Below, in pieces: positions 34,557-43,483 of a stretch of DNA of 64,000 nt. Each line of letters begins with the position of its first letter. The stretch's first letter is position 1. The notes beneath the pieces were generated by a model that was not told the origin of the DNA, did no database searches, and saw nothing but the letters and a program-made list of their open reading frames with translations. The position numbers and the translations under genes were made by a program. Source of the stretch: Nocardioides panacis (GTDB taxonomy: Bacteria; Actinomycetota; Actinomycetes; Propionibacteriales; Nocardioidaceae); NCBI RefSeq assembly GCF_019039255.1, contig NZ_CP077062.1, positions 3,410,001 through 3,474,000 of the forward strand, given 5' to 3'.

Positions 34557-36132
34557 AGGTCGGCCCCATCACCTTCGCGGGGTCGATGCCGAGGTCGGTC
34601 AGCACCGCCCGGGCGGCGTTGCGCCCCGGACGGCCGGACACCGAGCCCCCGGGGTGGCTGGTCGCGCCGGTCAGGAACAGCCCGCGGATCCCGGTGGTGT
34701 ACGACGGCCAGCCCGGGACCACGCCGCCGGAGCGGGTCCGGAACTCGCCGCCGTGGCACGAGCCGCCGAGGTTGTGCGGGTTGTGGGCCGCGACGTCGAC
34801 CGGTGACTCGGCCCGGACCGCGAGGACGTCGGCGTCACCGAGGCCGTCGGTGCGGGCCCGGACCAGGTCGACCAGCTGCGCGGCGTACTCGTCCTTGGAC
34901 TCCTGCCAGGAGCGGCCGTCGGAGCGGTCGTGGGGTGCGATCGTCAGGATCTTGAAGGTGCCCTGTCCCGCGGGTGCCCGCGTCCCGTCGACGACGCTCT
35001 GGTTGACCACCAGCAGCCACGGGTCACGGGCGTCGGGCACGCCGCGGTGCAGCGCGTCGATCTGGGCCGCGACGCCGGCGGTCGACCCGAAGCCGCCCGC
35101 GGTCGACGGCACCGGCCCCGACCGGCCGTGGAAGCCGAGGTCGCCCCGGAGCGCCGCGTGCACCGCGAACACGCTCAGCCCCGGCTGCCAGGAGTCGCGG
35201 GCCTCGACCAGGTCGGCGGGCACCTCGACGCCCTCGAGCATCGCGGGGACGGTGGCGAGGTGCGCCGCCGACACGACCGCCCGGCGGGCTCGCACGGTGT
35301 GCCCGTCGCTGGTGCGCACGCTCCGCGCCGTCCCGCGGGCGGCGTCGATCGCGACGACCGGAGCCGCGCACGCGACCCGGCCGCCGTGCTCGCCCAGGAA
35401 GTCGATCAGCGCTGCGGGCAGCGCGCCGGAGCCACCGACCGGGGTGGACCAGCCGAAGCTCAGCCGCCCGGCGGTCAGCGAGGACGGCAGGACGCCGGTG
35501 CCGGGCCGGCGCGGATCCTGGATGGTCGCCATCGCCAGCCAGGTCACGAACGAGCGGATCGTGGGGTGCTCGAACCGCTCGTGGATGACGTCCCAGGCGC
35601 TGCGGTCCTTCAACGACCGGTAGGCCCGGGCCGCGTCGGCGTCCCCGAGGTCCAGGCCGGAGCTCCACCGTCCGTGCACGGCGGCGAGCCCGCCGGTCCA
35701 CTCCCCGACCATCGCCCGGAACGCCTCGGCGTCGCGGGCGGACCAGCGGGCTACCTCCTCGGCGGTGGCCTCCAGGTCCCGGTGCATCACCAGGGCGTCG
35801 CCGTCCGGCTGCGGCAGCACGACCGCGGGGTCGGTGTGCACGTAGCGCAGGCCGTGGTGCGCGAGCAGGCCGAGCTCGTCGTCGCGCAGCAGCGGGTTGG
35901 ACTGGATCAGCACGTGCGCGCTCGAGCAGCTGTCGTGGGCGAAGCCCGGCAGGGTGAGCTCCTCGGTGCGGGTGTTGCCGCCCGGGTGCTCCACGGCCTC
36001 GAGCACCAGCACCTCGAGGCCGGCCGCCGCGAGGTAGGCGGCCGTGGTCAGGCCGTTGTGGCCGGCCCCGACGACGACGACGTCGACCTCGTCGGGGAGA
36101 TCGGCGGCCAGGGGGGCGGGCGAGGGGGTCAT
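34555..36132 (-). CDS. FAD-dependent oxidoreductase, phytoene dehydrogenase/PYROXD2-like
   Basis: The 525-residue enzyme has the FAD-binding motif VVVVGAGHNGLTTAAYLAAAGLEVLVLEA near residue 18 and GGNTRTEELTLPGFAHDSCSS, a segment typical of the CrtI/PYROXD2 group. C-terminal FAD contacts lie in GLFLTGATSHPGGSVSGRPG. It is not a carotenoid gene by context. A LacI-type operator 52 bases upstream (36185-36196) puts it in the same presumed regulon as the liv and M24 operons. An amine or ring oxidation is possible. The ATG precedes TPSPAPLAADLPDEVDVVVV. Confidence 0.8.
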   Translation of the reverse strand: MTPSPAPLAADLPDEVDVVVVGAGHNGLTTAAYLAAAGLEVLVLEAVEHPGGNTRTEELTLPGFAHDSCSSAHVLIQSNPLLRDDELGLLAHHGLRYVHTDPAVVLPQPDGDALVMHRDLEATAEEVARWSARDAEAFRAMVGEWTGGLAAVHGRWSSGLDLGDADAARAYRSLKDRSAWDVIHERFEHPTIRSFVTWLAMATIQDPRRPGTGVLPSSLTAGRLSFGWSTPVGGSGALPAALIDFLGEHGGRVACAAPVVAIDAARGTARSVRTSDGHTVRARRAVVSAAHLATVPAMLEGVEVPADLVEARDSWQPGLSVFAVHAALRGDLGFHGRSGPVPSTAGGFGSTAGVAAQIDALHRGVPDARDPWLLVVNQSVVDGTRAPAGQGTFKILTIAPHDRSDGRSWQESKDEYAAQLVDLVRARTDGLGDADVLAVRAESPVDVAAHNPHNLGGSCHGGEFRTRSGGVVPGWPSYTTGIRGLFLTGATSHPGGSVSGRPGRNAARAVLTDLGIDPAKVMGPT

Positions 36133-36184
36133 CAGCGCTCCAGCGGCTCGCAGCGGGTCGGACGAGCCCACTCTGGCCGAGCCT

Positions 36185-36196
36185 GCACACGATTGC
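36185..36196. promoter_or_regulatory. LacI-type operator 7
   Basis: GCACACGATTGC within TGCACACGATTGCA, between the divergent FAD oxidoreductase and rarD genes. Confidence 0.6.
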
Positions 36197-36261
36197 AACC
36201 ACGGGTGTCCAGACAGTGGTGAGGGGATGTTGACTCCTGACAGGTGCCGTAGCCTGCAACG

Positions 36262-37173
36262 GTGGGCGAGACGCGACGCGGAGTGATCCTGGGGCTGGCG
36301 GCCTGGACCCTGTGGGGGTTCTTCCCGCTCTACTGGCCGCTGCTCGAGCCGGCCGGCGCCGTGGAGATCCTGGCGCACCGGATCTTCTGGTCGATGATCG
36401 TGATGCTCGGCGTGGTCCTGGTGATGCGCAAGCGGGCGGCCCTCCGCGCGACGCTCGCGAACCGCCGTACCCGGTGGCTGCTGGCGCTGGCCGCGGTGCT
36501 GATCACGGTCAACTGGGGCACCTACATCTACGGCGTCAACAGCCACCACGTCGTGGAGACGTCGCTCGGCTACTTCATCAACCCGCTGGTCTCGGTCCTG
36601 CTCGGCGTGCTCGTCCTCGGCGAGCGGCTGCGCCGGCTCCAGTGGGTGGCGCTCGCGCTGGCCGGGGTCGCGGTGGTGGCGCTGACCGTGGAGTACGGCC
36701 GGCCGCCGTGGATCTCGCTGGTCCTCGCTTTCTCCTTCGCCTGCTACGGGCTGACCAAGAAGAAGGCGAACGCCGGTGCCGTCGAGAGCCTGGTCGTCGA
36801 GACCCTCGTGGTCTCGCCGGTGGCCGTGGGCTACCTCGTGTTCCTGACCGCGACCGGCGCCTCGACGTTCGTGGGCCACGGCGCCGGGCACGTGCTGCTG
36901 ATCGTCGGCACCGGTGTCGTCACGGTGATCCCGCTGCTCTGCTTCGGCGGCGCCGCGACCCGGATCCCGCTGAGCACGCTCGGCCTCATGCAGTACCTCA
37001 CCCCGACCGTGCAGTTCCTGCTCGGCATCCTGTTCTTCCACGAGCCGATGCCCGCGATGCGCTGGGTCGGGTTCTCGCTGATCTGGCTCGCGCTGGTCCT
37101 GTTCACGGTCTCGACGCTGCGGCACCACCAGCAGCGGCTGCGGGTGCGCCCCGAGGAGCAGGTCCCCGCCTGA
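36262..37173 (+). CDS. rarD: EamA-family transporter RarD
   Basis: The 303-residue inner-membrane protein has ten predicted helices in two EamA repeats. It begins RRGVILGLAAWTLWGFFPLYW, with HRIFWSMI and WGTYIYGVNSHHVVETSLGYFINPLV typical of RarD. It is probably a drug/metabolite exporter of unknown substrate. The start is GTG 36262. TTGACT and TAGCCT lie upstream with unusually short spacing, so a leaderless transcript is possible. Confidence 0.9.
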   Translation: MGETRRGVILGLAAWTLWGFFPLYWPLLEPAGAVEILAHRIFWSMIVMLGVVLVMRKRAALRATLANRRTRWLLALAAVLITVNWGTYIYGVNSHHVVETSLGYFINPLVSVLLGVLVLGERLRRLQWVALALAGVAVVALTVEYGRPPWISLVLAFSFACYGLTKKKANAGAVESLVVETLVVSPVAVGYLVFLTATGASTFVGHGAGHVLLIVGTGVVTVIPLLCFGGAATRIPLSTLGLMQYLTPTVQFLLGILFFHEPMPAMRWVGFSLIWLALVLFTVSTLRHHQQRLRVRPEEQVPA

Positions 37174-37218
37174 CGCCGCCTGACGCTGCCCGGCGGCAGC
37201 GAGCTGCAGGATGGGCCC

Positions 37219-39178
37219 ATGGCGATCCTCCACCTGCGCGCAGCCGGCATGAGCCTGGTCCTGGACGGCAGCGGCGACGGGCTGCCCCGGGTGCTGCACT
37301 GGGGCGCCGACGTCGGCGCGCTCGACCAGCCGCAGCTCGAGGCGCTGGCCCTGGCCCACCGGGCGCAGCAGGCGTCCAACACCCTCGACGACGCGGTGCC
37401 GCTGGCCCTGCTCCCCGAGCACGCGGCCGGCTGGCTGGGCACCCCCGGGCTGTCGGTGCACCGCGACGGGGCGTACGTCGACCCGCGGCTCGCGGTCACC
37501 TCGACCGACCTCGACGGCCGCCGGCTCGTCGTGCGCGCGTCGGACGGCGCGACCGGCACCTCGCTGCTGCTGGAGCTGGAGCTGACCGCCGGCGGCCTGG
37601 TGCGGCAGCGGGCGACCGTCACCAACGACGACCCCGCCCCGCTCGTCGTCGACGGCCTGACCCTCGCGCTGCCGGTGCCGGGCCGCGCCCGCGAGCTCCT
37701 CGACCTGACCGGGCGGCACCTGCGCGAGCGCAGCCCGCAACGGCACGCGTTCACCCTCGGCACCCACCTGCGCGAGGGCCGCCGCGGTCGCACCGGCACC
37801 GACGCCACGCTGCTGATGGCCGCCGGGGAGCCGGGCTTCGGCTTCCGCGGCGGCGAGGTCTGGGCCGTGCACGTCGCCTGGAGCGGGCACCACCGGACGC
37901 TCGCCGAGGCCACCCCCGCGGGCGTCCGGCTGCTCGCGGGCGGGGAGCTGCTGCTGCCCGGCGAGGTCCGGCTGGCTGCCGGGGCGTCGTACACCTCGCC
38001 GTGGCTCTACGGCTCCTACGGGGTCGGCCTCGACGCGATGTCCGCGCGGTTCCACGCGTTCCTGCGCGACCGGCCGCACCACCCGCACGGCCCGCGGCCG
38101 GTCACCATGAACACCTGGGAGGCGGTGTACTTCGACCAGGACCTCGACCGGCTCACCGCCCTCGCGGACGCCGCGGCGGAGGTCGGCGCCGAGCGGTTCG
38201 TGCTCGACGACGGCTGGTTCCGCGGGCGCCGCGACGACCGGGCCGGCCTCGGCGACTGGTTACGTCGACCCGGAGGTGTGGCCGGACGGGCTGCACCCGC
38301 TCGTGGACCACGTGCGGGCGCGCGGCATGCAGTTCGGGCTGTGGGTCGAGCCGGAGATGGTCAACCCCGACTCGGACCTCGCCCGGGACCACCCGGACTG
38401 GCTGCTCGCGGGACCGGACCTGCTCGGCCCGGCGCACCGGCAGACGCACGCGGTCTACCGGCTGATGGCCGAGCTGCGCGCTGCGCATCCCGGCCTGGAG
38501 ATCGAGTCGTGCTCCTCGGGCGGCGGCCGGGTCGACCTCGGGGTCCTCGAGCACACCGACCGGGTCTGGGCGTCGGACTGCATCGACCCGCTCGAGCGCC
38601 AGCAGGTCCAGCGCTGGACCGGGCTGCTGCTGCCACCGGAGCTGATCGGCTCGCACGTCGGGGCGCCGACCTCGCACACCACCGGGCGCACGCACACCCT
38701 GGACTTCCGGGCCGGCACCGCGTTCTTCGGCCACCTCGGCATCGAGTGGGACCTGGCGGCGGCGGGTCCCGAGGAGCGCGCCCGGCTCCGCGCCTGGGTC
38801 GCGGCCCACCGGTCGCTGCGGGACCTGCTGCACACCGGGACGGTCGTGCACGCGGACCACGACGACCCGGCCCTGTGGGTGCACGGCGTGGTCGCCCCGG
38901 ACCGCGGCCGGGCGGTGTACGCCCTCGTGCAGACCGCCACCAGCGTGCAGGCGCCGGCCGGCGTCGTACGCCTGCCGGGGCTCGACCCGGACGCGACGTA
39001 CCGGCTCGCGCCGCTGGCTCCCGGCGACCGGGTCGAGGGGCCGGCCACCTCGCCGCTGCCCTGGTGGCCGACCGGTGTCGAGCTGCCCGGCCGGGTGCTG
39101 GGGTCCGCGGGCGTGCAGGCGCCGACGCTGCACCCCGAGCGGCTGGTCCTGGTCCAGGCGACGAGAACGCCCGCGTGA
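37219..39178 (+). pseudogene. Alpha-galactosidase (GH36), frameshifted and lacking the nucleophile segment
   Basis: Two damages are visible. An extra T at 38260-38261 breaks the frame; removing it restores GLGDWYVDPEVWPDGLHPL. A stretch is also missing in frame. HPDWLLAGPDLLGPAHRQTHAVYRL jumps from the segment after WVEPEMVNPDSDLARDHPDW straight to the helix before ESCSSGGGRVDLG. The region that in GH36 enzymes carries the KWDxNR nucleophile Asp (about 60-70 residues) is gone. The acid/base Asp region RVWASDCIDPLER remains. About 650 residues would be made, against roughly 700-720 in relatives. It is a decaying gene unless the deletion is an assembly collapse. Confidence 0.82.
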
Positions 39179-39255
39179 CCTGACCCGCTCCGCGTCGTTG
39201 AGGCAGGTGTCGACCCGGGCACCAGCTCCGGGCCCTCCTCGAAGGAGCACCTGCC

Positions 39256-42200
39256 ATGCGGAGAACCCGCACGACCCAGGTACTGGCCGCCGCGACTGCT
39301 GCCGCCGCCATCGCCGGTCTGTCCCTCTCGTCCACCGCCGCCGCCGTGACCGCGCTGCCCGGCTCCCCCGCCCCGGTCGCGACCGGGGACAGCCGCGTCG
39401 GCGCGCTGGTGCGGCCGACCGCGGCGCAGGCCGACGCGGTCGCCGCCGTCATCAAGGCCAGCCCCGGCGCCCGCGCCACCTGGGACGCCCGCTTCGGCAC
39501 GCCGCGCACCCTGACCCCCGCCCTCGGCCGGACGCTGTCCGGTCCCCGCGCCGGCAGCGCCGTCGACGTCGCCAAGGGGTGGCTGGCGGCCAACCGGGCG
39601 ATGCTCGGCCTCTCGGCGGCCGACGTCGACGCGCTGCAGCTGCGGCGCGACCACGTGCTCCCGGACACCGGCACCCACGTCGTCCAGCTCATCCAGACCT
39701 TCGACGGGATCGCCGCGGCCCGCGGCGGCTCGCTCGGCCTCGCGGTCCGCAAGGACGGCTCGGTGCTGTCCTACACCGGCGAGACGGTCCGCTCCGGTTC
39801 CCTCGGCGGCTCCTTCAAGCTGTCCTCGTCCGACGCGCTCCAGGGCGTGGCCGCCCGGCTCGCGGGCGCCCTGGCCTTCGCCCCGTCCCGGACCGGCAGC
39901 AAGGCCGGGTACGACGTGTTCGCGAAGGGCCCGTTCGCCGCCTCCTCCTACGTCAAGAAGGTGGCCTTCCCGACCGTGGACGGGGCCCGCGCGGCGTACT
40001 CCGTGCTGTTCGTCGAGCACCTCGACGAGGGCTACCAGGTCGTCGTGGACGCGGAGACCGGCAAGCAGCTCTACTCCGCCAGCCTGGTCCAGCACGAGTC
40101 CGGCGGCACGATCTACGACAACTACCCCGGCGCCCCGGCCGGCGGACAGCCGCGGCACGTGTCCTTCGGCGCCAACGACGCCTCCCCCGGCGGGTACGTC
40201 GACCCGACCGGCCTCACCGGGCTCGGCATCACGACGTTCGGCAACAACGCCAACGCGCACGCGAACTGGTCGAACTTCGAGGTCCCGGCGGACCAGGGCC
40301 CGCGCCCGGTCAGCCCGACGGGCCAGTTCGACTACGCGTTCGCCGACCACTGGGGCAGCTCGAAGTGCGACCCGACCTCCTACCCGCAGGACCAGGACGC
40401 GGCGAGCACCAACCTCTTCTACCAGCACAACCGGATCCACGACGAGTACTACCGGCTCGGGTTCACCGATTCCGGCGGCAACTTCCAGCTGACCAACAAG
40501 GACCCGGACCCCACCACCGGCGGCAACCCCGGTGACCCGATCCAGGGCCTTGTCCAGGCCGGCGCGGTGTCGGGCGGCTCCCCGACGTACACCGGCCGCG
40601 ACAACGCCTACATGCTCACGCTGCCCGACGGCATCCCGCCGTGGAGCGGGATGTTCCTGTGGGAGCCCATCGACGACGCGTTCGAGGGCCCCTGCGCCGA
40701 CGGCGACTTCGACGCCGGCGTGATCCAGCACGAGTACTCCCACGGCCTCTCGAACCGCTACGTCGGCACCGAGGACGGCTCGCTGGGCACCCACCAGTCC
40801 GGCTCGATGGGTGAGGGCTGGGGCGACTGGTACGCCCTGGACCACCTGCACCGCAACGGCTTCCAGAAGGACTCGGTGCTCGGCGGGTTCGTGACCGGCA
40901 ACAAGACCCGCGGCATCCGCAACTGGGCCTACGACCAGAACCCGACCACCTTCGGTGACATCGGCTACGACCTGGTCGGCCCCGAGGTGCACGCCGACGG
41001 CGAGATCTGGACCGCGACGCTGTGGCAGGTGCGCAAGGCGCTGGTCGCGAGGTACGGCGAGACCGCCGGATCCGACATCGCCGAGCACGTCGTCACCGAC
41101 GCGATGCCGCTGTCCCCGAACAACCCGTCGATGCTCGACGAGCGCACCGCGATCATGACCGCGCTCGACGACCGCTACCACGCCCGGTCCGACTTCGACG
41201 CGCTCGTCGACATCGTCTACTCGGCGTTCGCCCAGCGCGGCATGGGCCTCTCGGCGCACGACGCGGTCACCGAGGCCGACCCGACCGGCGGCAACGACAC
41301 CGAGGGCGTGCCCGGCTTCGACAACCGCAACCCCGCCCTGAACGGCACCATCACCGGCACCGTGCTCAACGCCTCGACGGGCAAGCCGGTCGAGGGTGCG
41401 CGGATCATGCTGGGTCGCTTCGAGGCGCGCAGCACCCCGGTCGCCACGACCGGCCCCACCGGCGCGTTCCGGATCACGGCCACCCAGGCGACGTACCCGC
41501 TCACCGTGCAGTCGCGGGGGTTCGGCTCCCGGACGTTCGACGGCGTCGCGGTGACCAAGGGCCGGACCACCACGAGGAACCTCGTCCTCGCACCGAACCT
41601 GGCGTCGAAGACGTTCGGTGCGGTCTCGGTCTCCGGTGACGCCGGCGCGGCGATGGACGACACCGAGGCCAGCTCGTGGAAGACCACCAAGGGCGGCAAG
41701 GCGGTCATCAAGCTGGCCAAGGAGTCCGTGGTCGACACCGTGCAGGTCAGCGCCTACACCAGCAGCCGGTTCGAGGGCCTGAAGAGCTTCACCCTGCAGA
41801 CCAGCACGGACGGGGTGAACTGGAAGACCCAGAACGTGGGCGGCACCGACGCGTTCGGCTACCAGGCCCCGCGCCCGGTGGTCCCGGACCTGCACTACAA
41901 GACGTTCACGCTGCCGACCCCGACCAAGGCGGGCTTCATCCGCTTCTGGGCCGACGCGCCGCAGGGCAACACCAAGACCAACGTCCAGGTCGGCGACATC
42001 CAGGTGTTCAGCGCCTCGGCCTCCGGCCTCACCCCGCCGCCCCCGCCGCCGCTCGACGCGCCGGTGACCGAGAAGTTCACGATCGCCGCGGGCAACCCGG
42101 CCAACGTGGTCTCCCCGGGCGTGGTCGGCACCGAGCTGGAGAACACCTGCACCGTGCCGCCGGCCAGCCAGGACAGCGACGGCCACGTCACCGTGCTGTC

Positions 42201-42426
42201 GGGCGAGGCGAACGACGGCCAGCACGCGTTCAGCCTGGCGGCCGGGCCGACCGCGGTCGACGCGGACGTCTACCTCTACGACGCGGACTGCGCGCAGATC
42301 GGCTCGTTTGCCACCGAGTCGGCCGAGGAGTCCGGCATCATCCCGTCGGGCACGGCGTACGTCCTCACCTCGTTGTACGCCGGAGCGGCAGCCGACATGA
42401 CGCTGACGATCACCGACACCAAGTAG
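39256..42426 (+). CDS. Secreted M36 (fungalysin) metalloprotease with accessory domains
   Basis: The 1056-residue extracellular protease has a signal peptide (about 1-32, ending STAAAVTA) and an FTP-type propeptide (about 60-270). In the catalytic domain, the zinc motif is HEYSHG (His492, Glu493, His496) with the third ligand Glu520 in GEGWGDW. Then come a carboxypeptidase-regulatory-like beta domain (about 697-775, GTVLNASTGKPVEGARI), an F5/8 discoidin-like domain (about 785-930, WKTTKGGKAVIKLAKES) and a C-terminal beta domain. It is monocistronic, ending at a strong terminator. The ribosome site GAAGGAG precedes the ATG. Confidence 0.93.
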   Translation: MRRTRTTQVLAAATAAAAIAGLSLSSTAAAVTALPGSPAPVATGDSRVGALVRPTAAQADAVAAVIKASPGARATWDARFGTPRTLTPALGRTLSGPRAGSAVDVAKGWLAANRAMLGLSAADVDALQLRRDHVLPDTGTHVVQLIQTFDGIAAARGGSLGLAVRKDGSVLSYTGETVRSGSLGGSFKLSSSDALQGVAARLAGALAFAPSRTGSKAGYDVFAKGPFAASSYVKKVAFPTVDGARAAYSVLFVEHLDEGYQVVVDAETGKQLYSASLVQHESGGTIYDNYPGAPAGGQPRHVSFGANDASPGGYVDPTGLTGLGITTFGNNANAHANWSNFEVPADQGPRPVSPTGQFDYAFADHWGSSKCDPTSYPQDQDAASTNLFYQHNRIHDEYYRLGFTDSGGNFQLTNKDPDPTTGGNPGDPIQGLVQAGAVSGGSPTYTGRDNAYMLTLPDGIPPWSGMFLWEPIDDAFEGPCADGDFDAGVIQHEYSHGLSNRYVGTEDGSLGTHQSGSMGEGWGDWYALDHLHRNGFQKDSVLGGFVTGNKTRGIRNWAYDQNPTTFGDIGYDLVGPEVHADGEIWTATLWQVRKALVARYGETAGSDIAEHVVTDAMPLSPNNPSMLDERTAIMTALDDRYHARSDFDALVDIVYSAFAQRGMGLSAHDAVTEADPTGGNDTEGVPGFDNRNPALNGTITGTVLNASTGKPVEGARIMLGRFEARSTPVATTGPTGAFRITATQATYPLTVQSRGFGSRTFDGVAVTKGRTTTRNLVLAPNLASKTFGAVSVSGDAGAAMDDTEASSWKTTKGGKAVIKLAKESVVDTVQVSAYTSSRFEGLKSFTLQTSTDGVNWKTQNVGGTDAFGYQAPRPVVPDLHYKTFTLPTPTKAGFIRFWADAPQGNTKTNVQVGDIQVFSASASGLTPPPPPPLDAPVTEKFTIAAGNPANVVSPGVVGTELENTCTVPPASQDSDGHVTVLSGEANDGQHAFSLAAGPTAVDADVYLYDADCAQIGSFATESAEESGIIPSGTAYVLTSLYAGAAADMTLTITDTK

Positions 42427-42459
42427 GCCCGGCGGCCCTCGCTGGGCCGCCCACGAGCC

Positions 42460-42497
42460 GGAAGGCCCCGTCCCACCCCTCGTGGACGGGGCCTTCC
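42460..42497 (+). terminator. Strong intrinsic-type terminator of the M36 protease gene
   Basis: A 14-bp perfect stem: GGAAGGCCCCGTCC (42460-42473) and GGACGGGGCCTTCC (42484-42497), 10-base loop, 33 bases after the stop. T residues follow only weakly. Confidence 0.8.
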
Positions 42498-42523
42498 TCG
42501 CGCTCCGAGCCCGTGGGATCGGA

Positions 42524-42549
42524 GAGTCACGACCGCACCACTGTGACTC
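42524..42549. promoter_or_regulatory. Inverted repeat before the DUF2071 gene
   Basis: GAGTCAC (42524-42530) and GTGACTC (42543-42549), 12-base spacer. A possible operator for the DUF2071 gene at 42631; no regulator is known. Confidence 0.35.
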
Positions 42550-42630
42550 GGGACCCGTCGTGGGATCAGGGCCGAAGGTCCCGATCCGGTCGTACCGGGC
42601 GGACGGGCCCGGCGTGCCTAGGCTGGCGGC

Positions 42631-43386
42631 GTGACCGTCCCCGGCATCGAGCCCGTCTCCCCCGTCGCCCCACCGGTGCGCGGCCCGGTGATGATGAACC
42701 AGCACTGGCGCGACCTGACCTTCCTGCACTGGGCGGTCGAGCCGTGGCGCGTGCAGGCGTACCTGCCGCGGGGCGTGCGCCCCGACACCTACGAGGGCGT
42801 GACCTACGTCGGGCTGGTGCCGTTCCGGATGGTCGACGCCGGCGTGGCGCGCGGACCGGGCGTGCCCTGGGCCGGCACGTTCCTGGAGACGAACGTCCGG
42901 TTGTACTCCGTGGACGACACCGGTCGGCGCGGCATCGTGTTCCTCAGCCTGGACACGGACCGCGCGGTCGTGGTGGCCGGCGCGCAGGCGGTGTTCGGCC
43001 TGCCCTACCGCTGGGCCCGGATGCGGTACGACGTCCGCGGCGACGTGCGCACCTACGACGCCCGCCTGCGCCGCCGCAGCTCGCGCCCGACCAGCCACGT
43101 CTCGGTGCGGGTCGGCGGCCCGCGGGCCGCGACCCCGCTCGACGAGTTCCTCAGCGCCCGGTGGGGCCTGCACGTCAGCCGGTGGGGGCGGACCTTCTAC
43201 GTCCCGAACGCCCACGGCCCCTGGCCGCTGCGCGACGCGGAGCTGCTCGCGCTCGACGACCAGCTGACCGCCTCGGTCGGTCTCGGTGAGCTCGCCGACC
43301 ATGCGCCCGACCACGTCGCGTTCAGCGACGGCGTGCACACCGAGTTCGGGCTGCCCACCCTGGCGGACCGTCCCCGGCGGACGTGA
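42631..43386 (+). CDS. DUF2071 (YqjF-like) protein
   Basis: The 251-residue cytoplasmic protein begins (after a Pro-rich lead) with MMNQHWRDLTFLHWAVEPWRVQAYLPRGVRPDTYEG. It has WAGTFLETNVRLYSVDDTGRRGIVFLSLDTDR and FGLPYRWARM, the conserved segments of the DUF2071/acetoacetate-decarboxylase-like fold. The function is unknown. The start is GTG 42631, 81 bases after the inverted repeat ending at 42549. Confidence 0.85.
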   Translation: MTVPGIEPVSPVAPPVRGPVMMNQHWRDLTFLHWAVEPWRVQAYLPRGVRPDTYEGVTYVGLVPFRMVDAGVARGPGVPWAGTFLETNVRLYSVDDTGRRGIVFLSLDTDRAVVVAGAQAVFGLPYRWARMRYDVRGDVRTYDARLRRRSSRPTSHVSVRVGGPRAATPLDEFLSARWGLHVSRWGRTFYVPNAHGPWPLRDAELLALDDQLTASVGLGELADHAPDHVAFSDGVHTEFGLPTLADRPRRT

Positions 43387-43483
43387 CGCTCCCCGGCTGA
43401 CGGGCACAGGTGCACCGTCCGCGGAATGGCGCCTGCGGGCGCCCGGACGTGCCGAGGTTTCCCGTGGGCCTTCCGTCTGCGGT

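Noticed and set aside
34555-36132. Carotenoid phytoene desaturase
   Set aside because: The fold matches but no crtB/crtE-type gene is adjacent, and the promoter carries the catabolic LacI operator.
15112-36132. Horizontally acquired island with integrase or attachment sites
   Set aside because: No integrase, tRNA or direct-repeat boundary was seen, and GC content and codon use look like the flanks.
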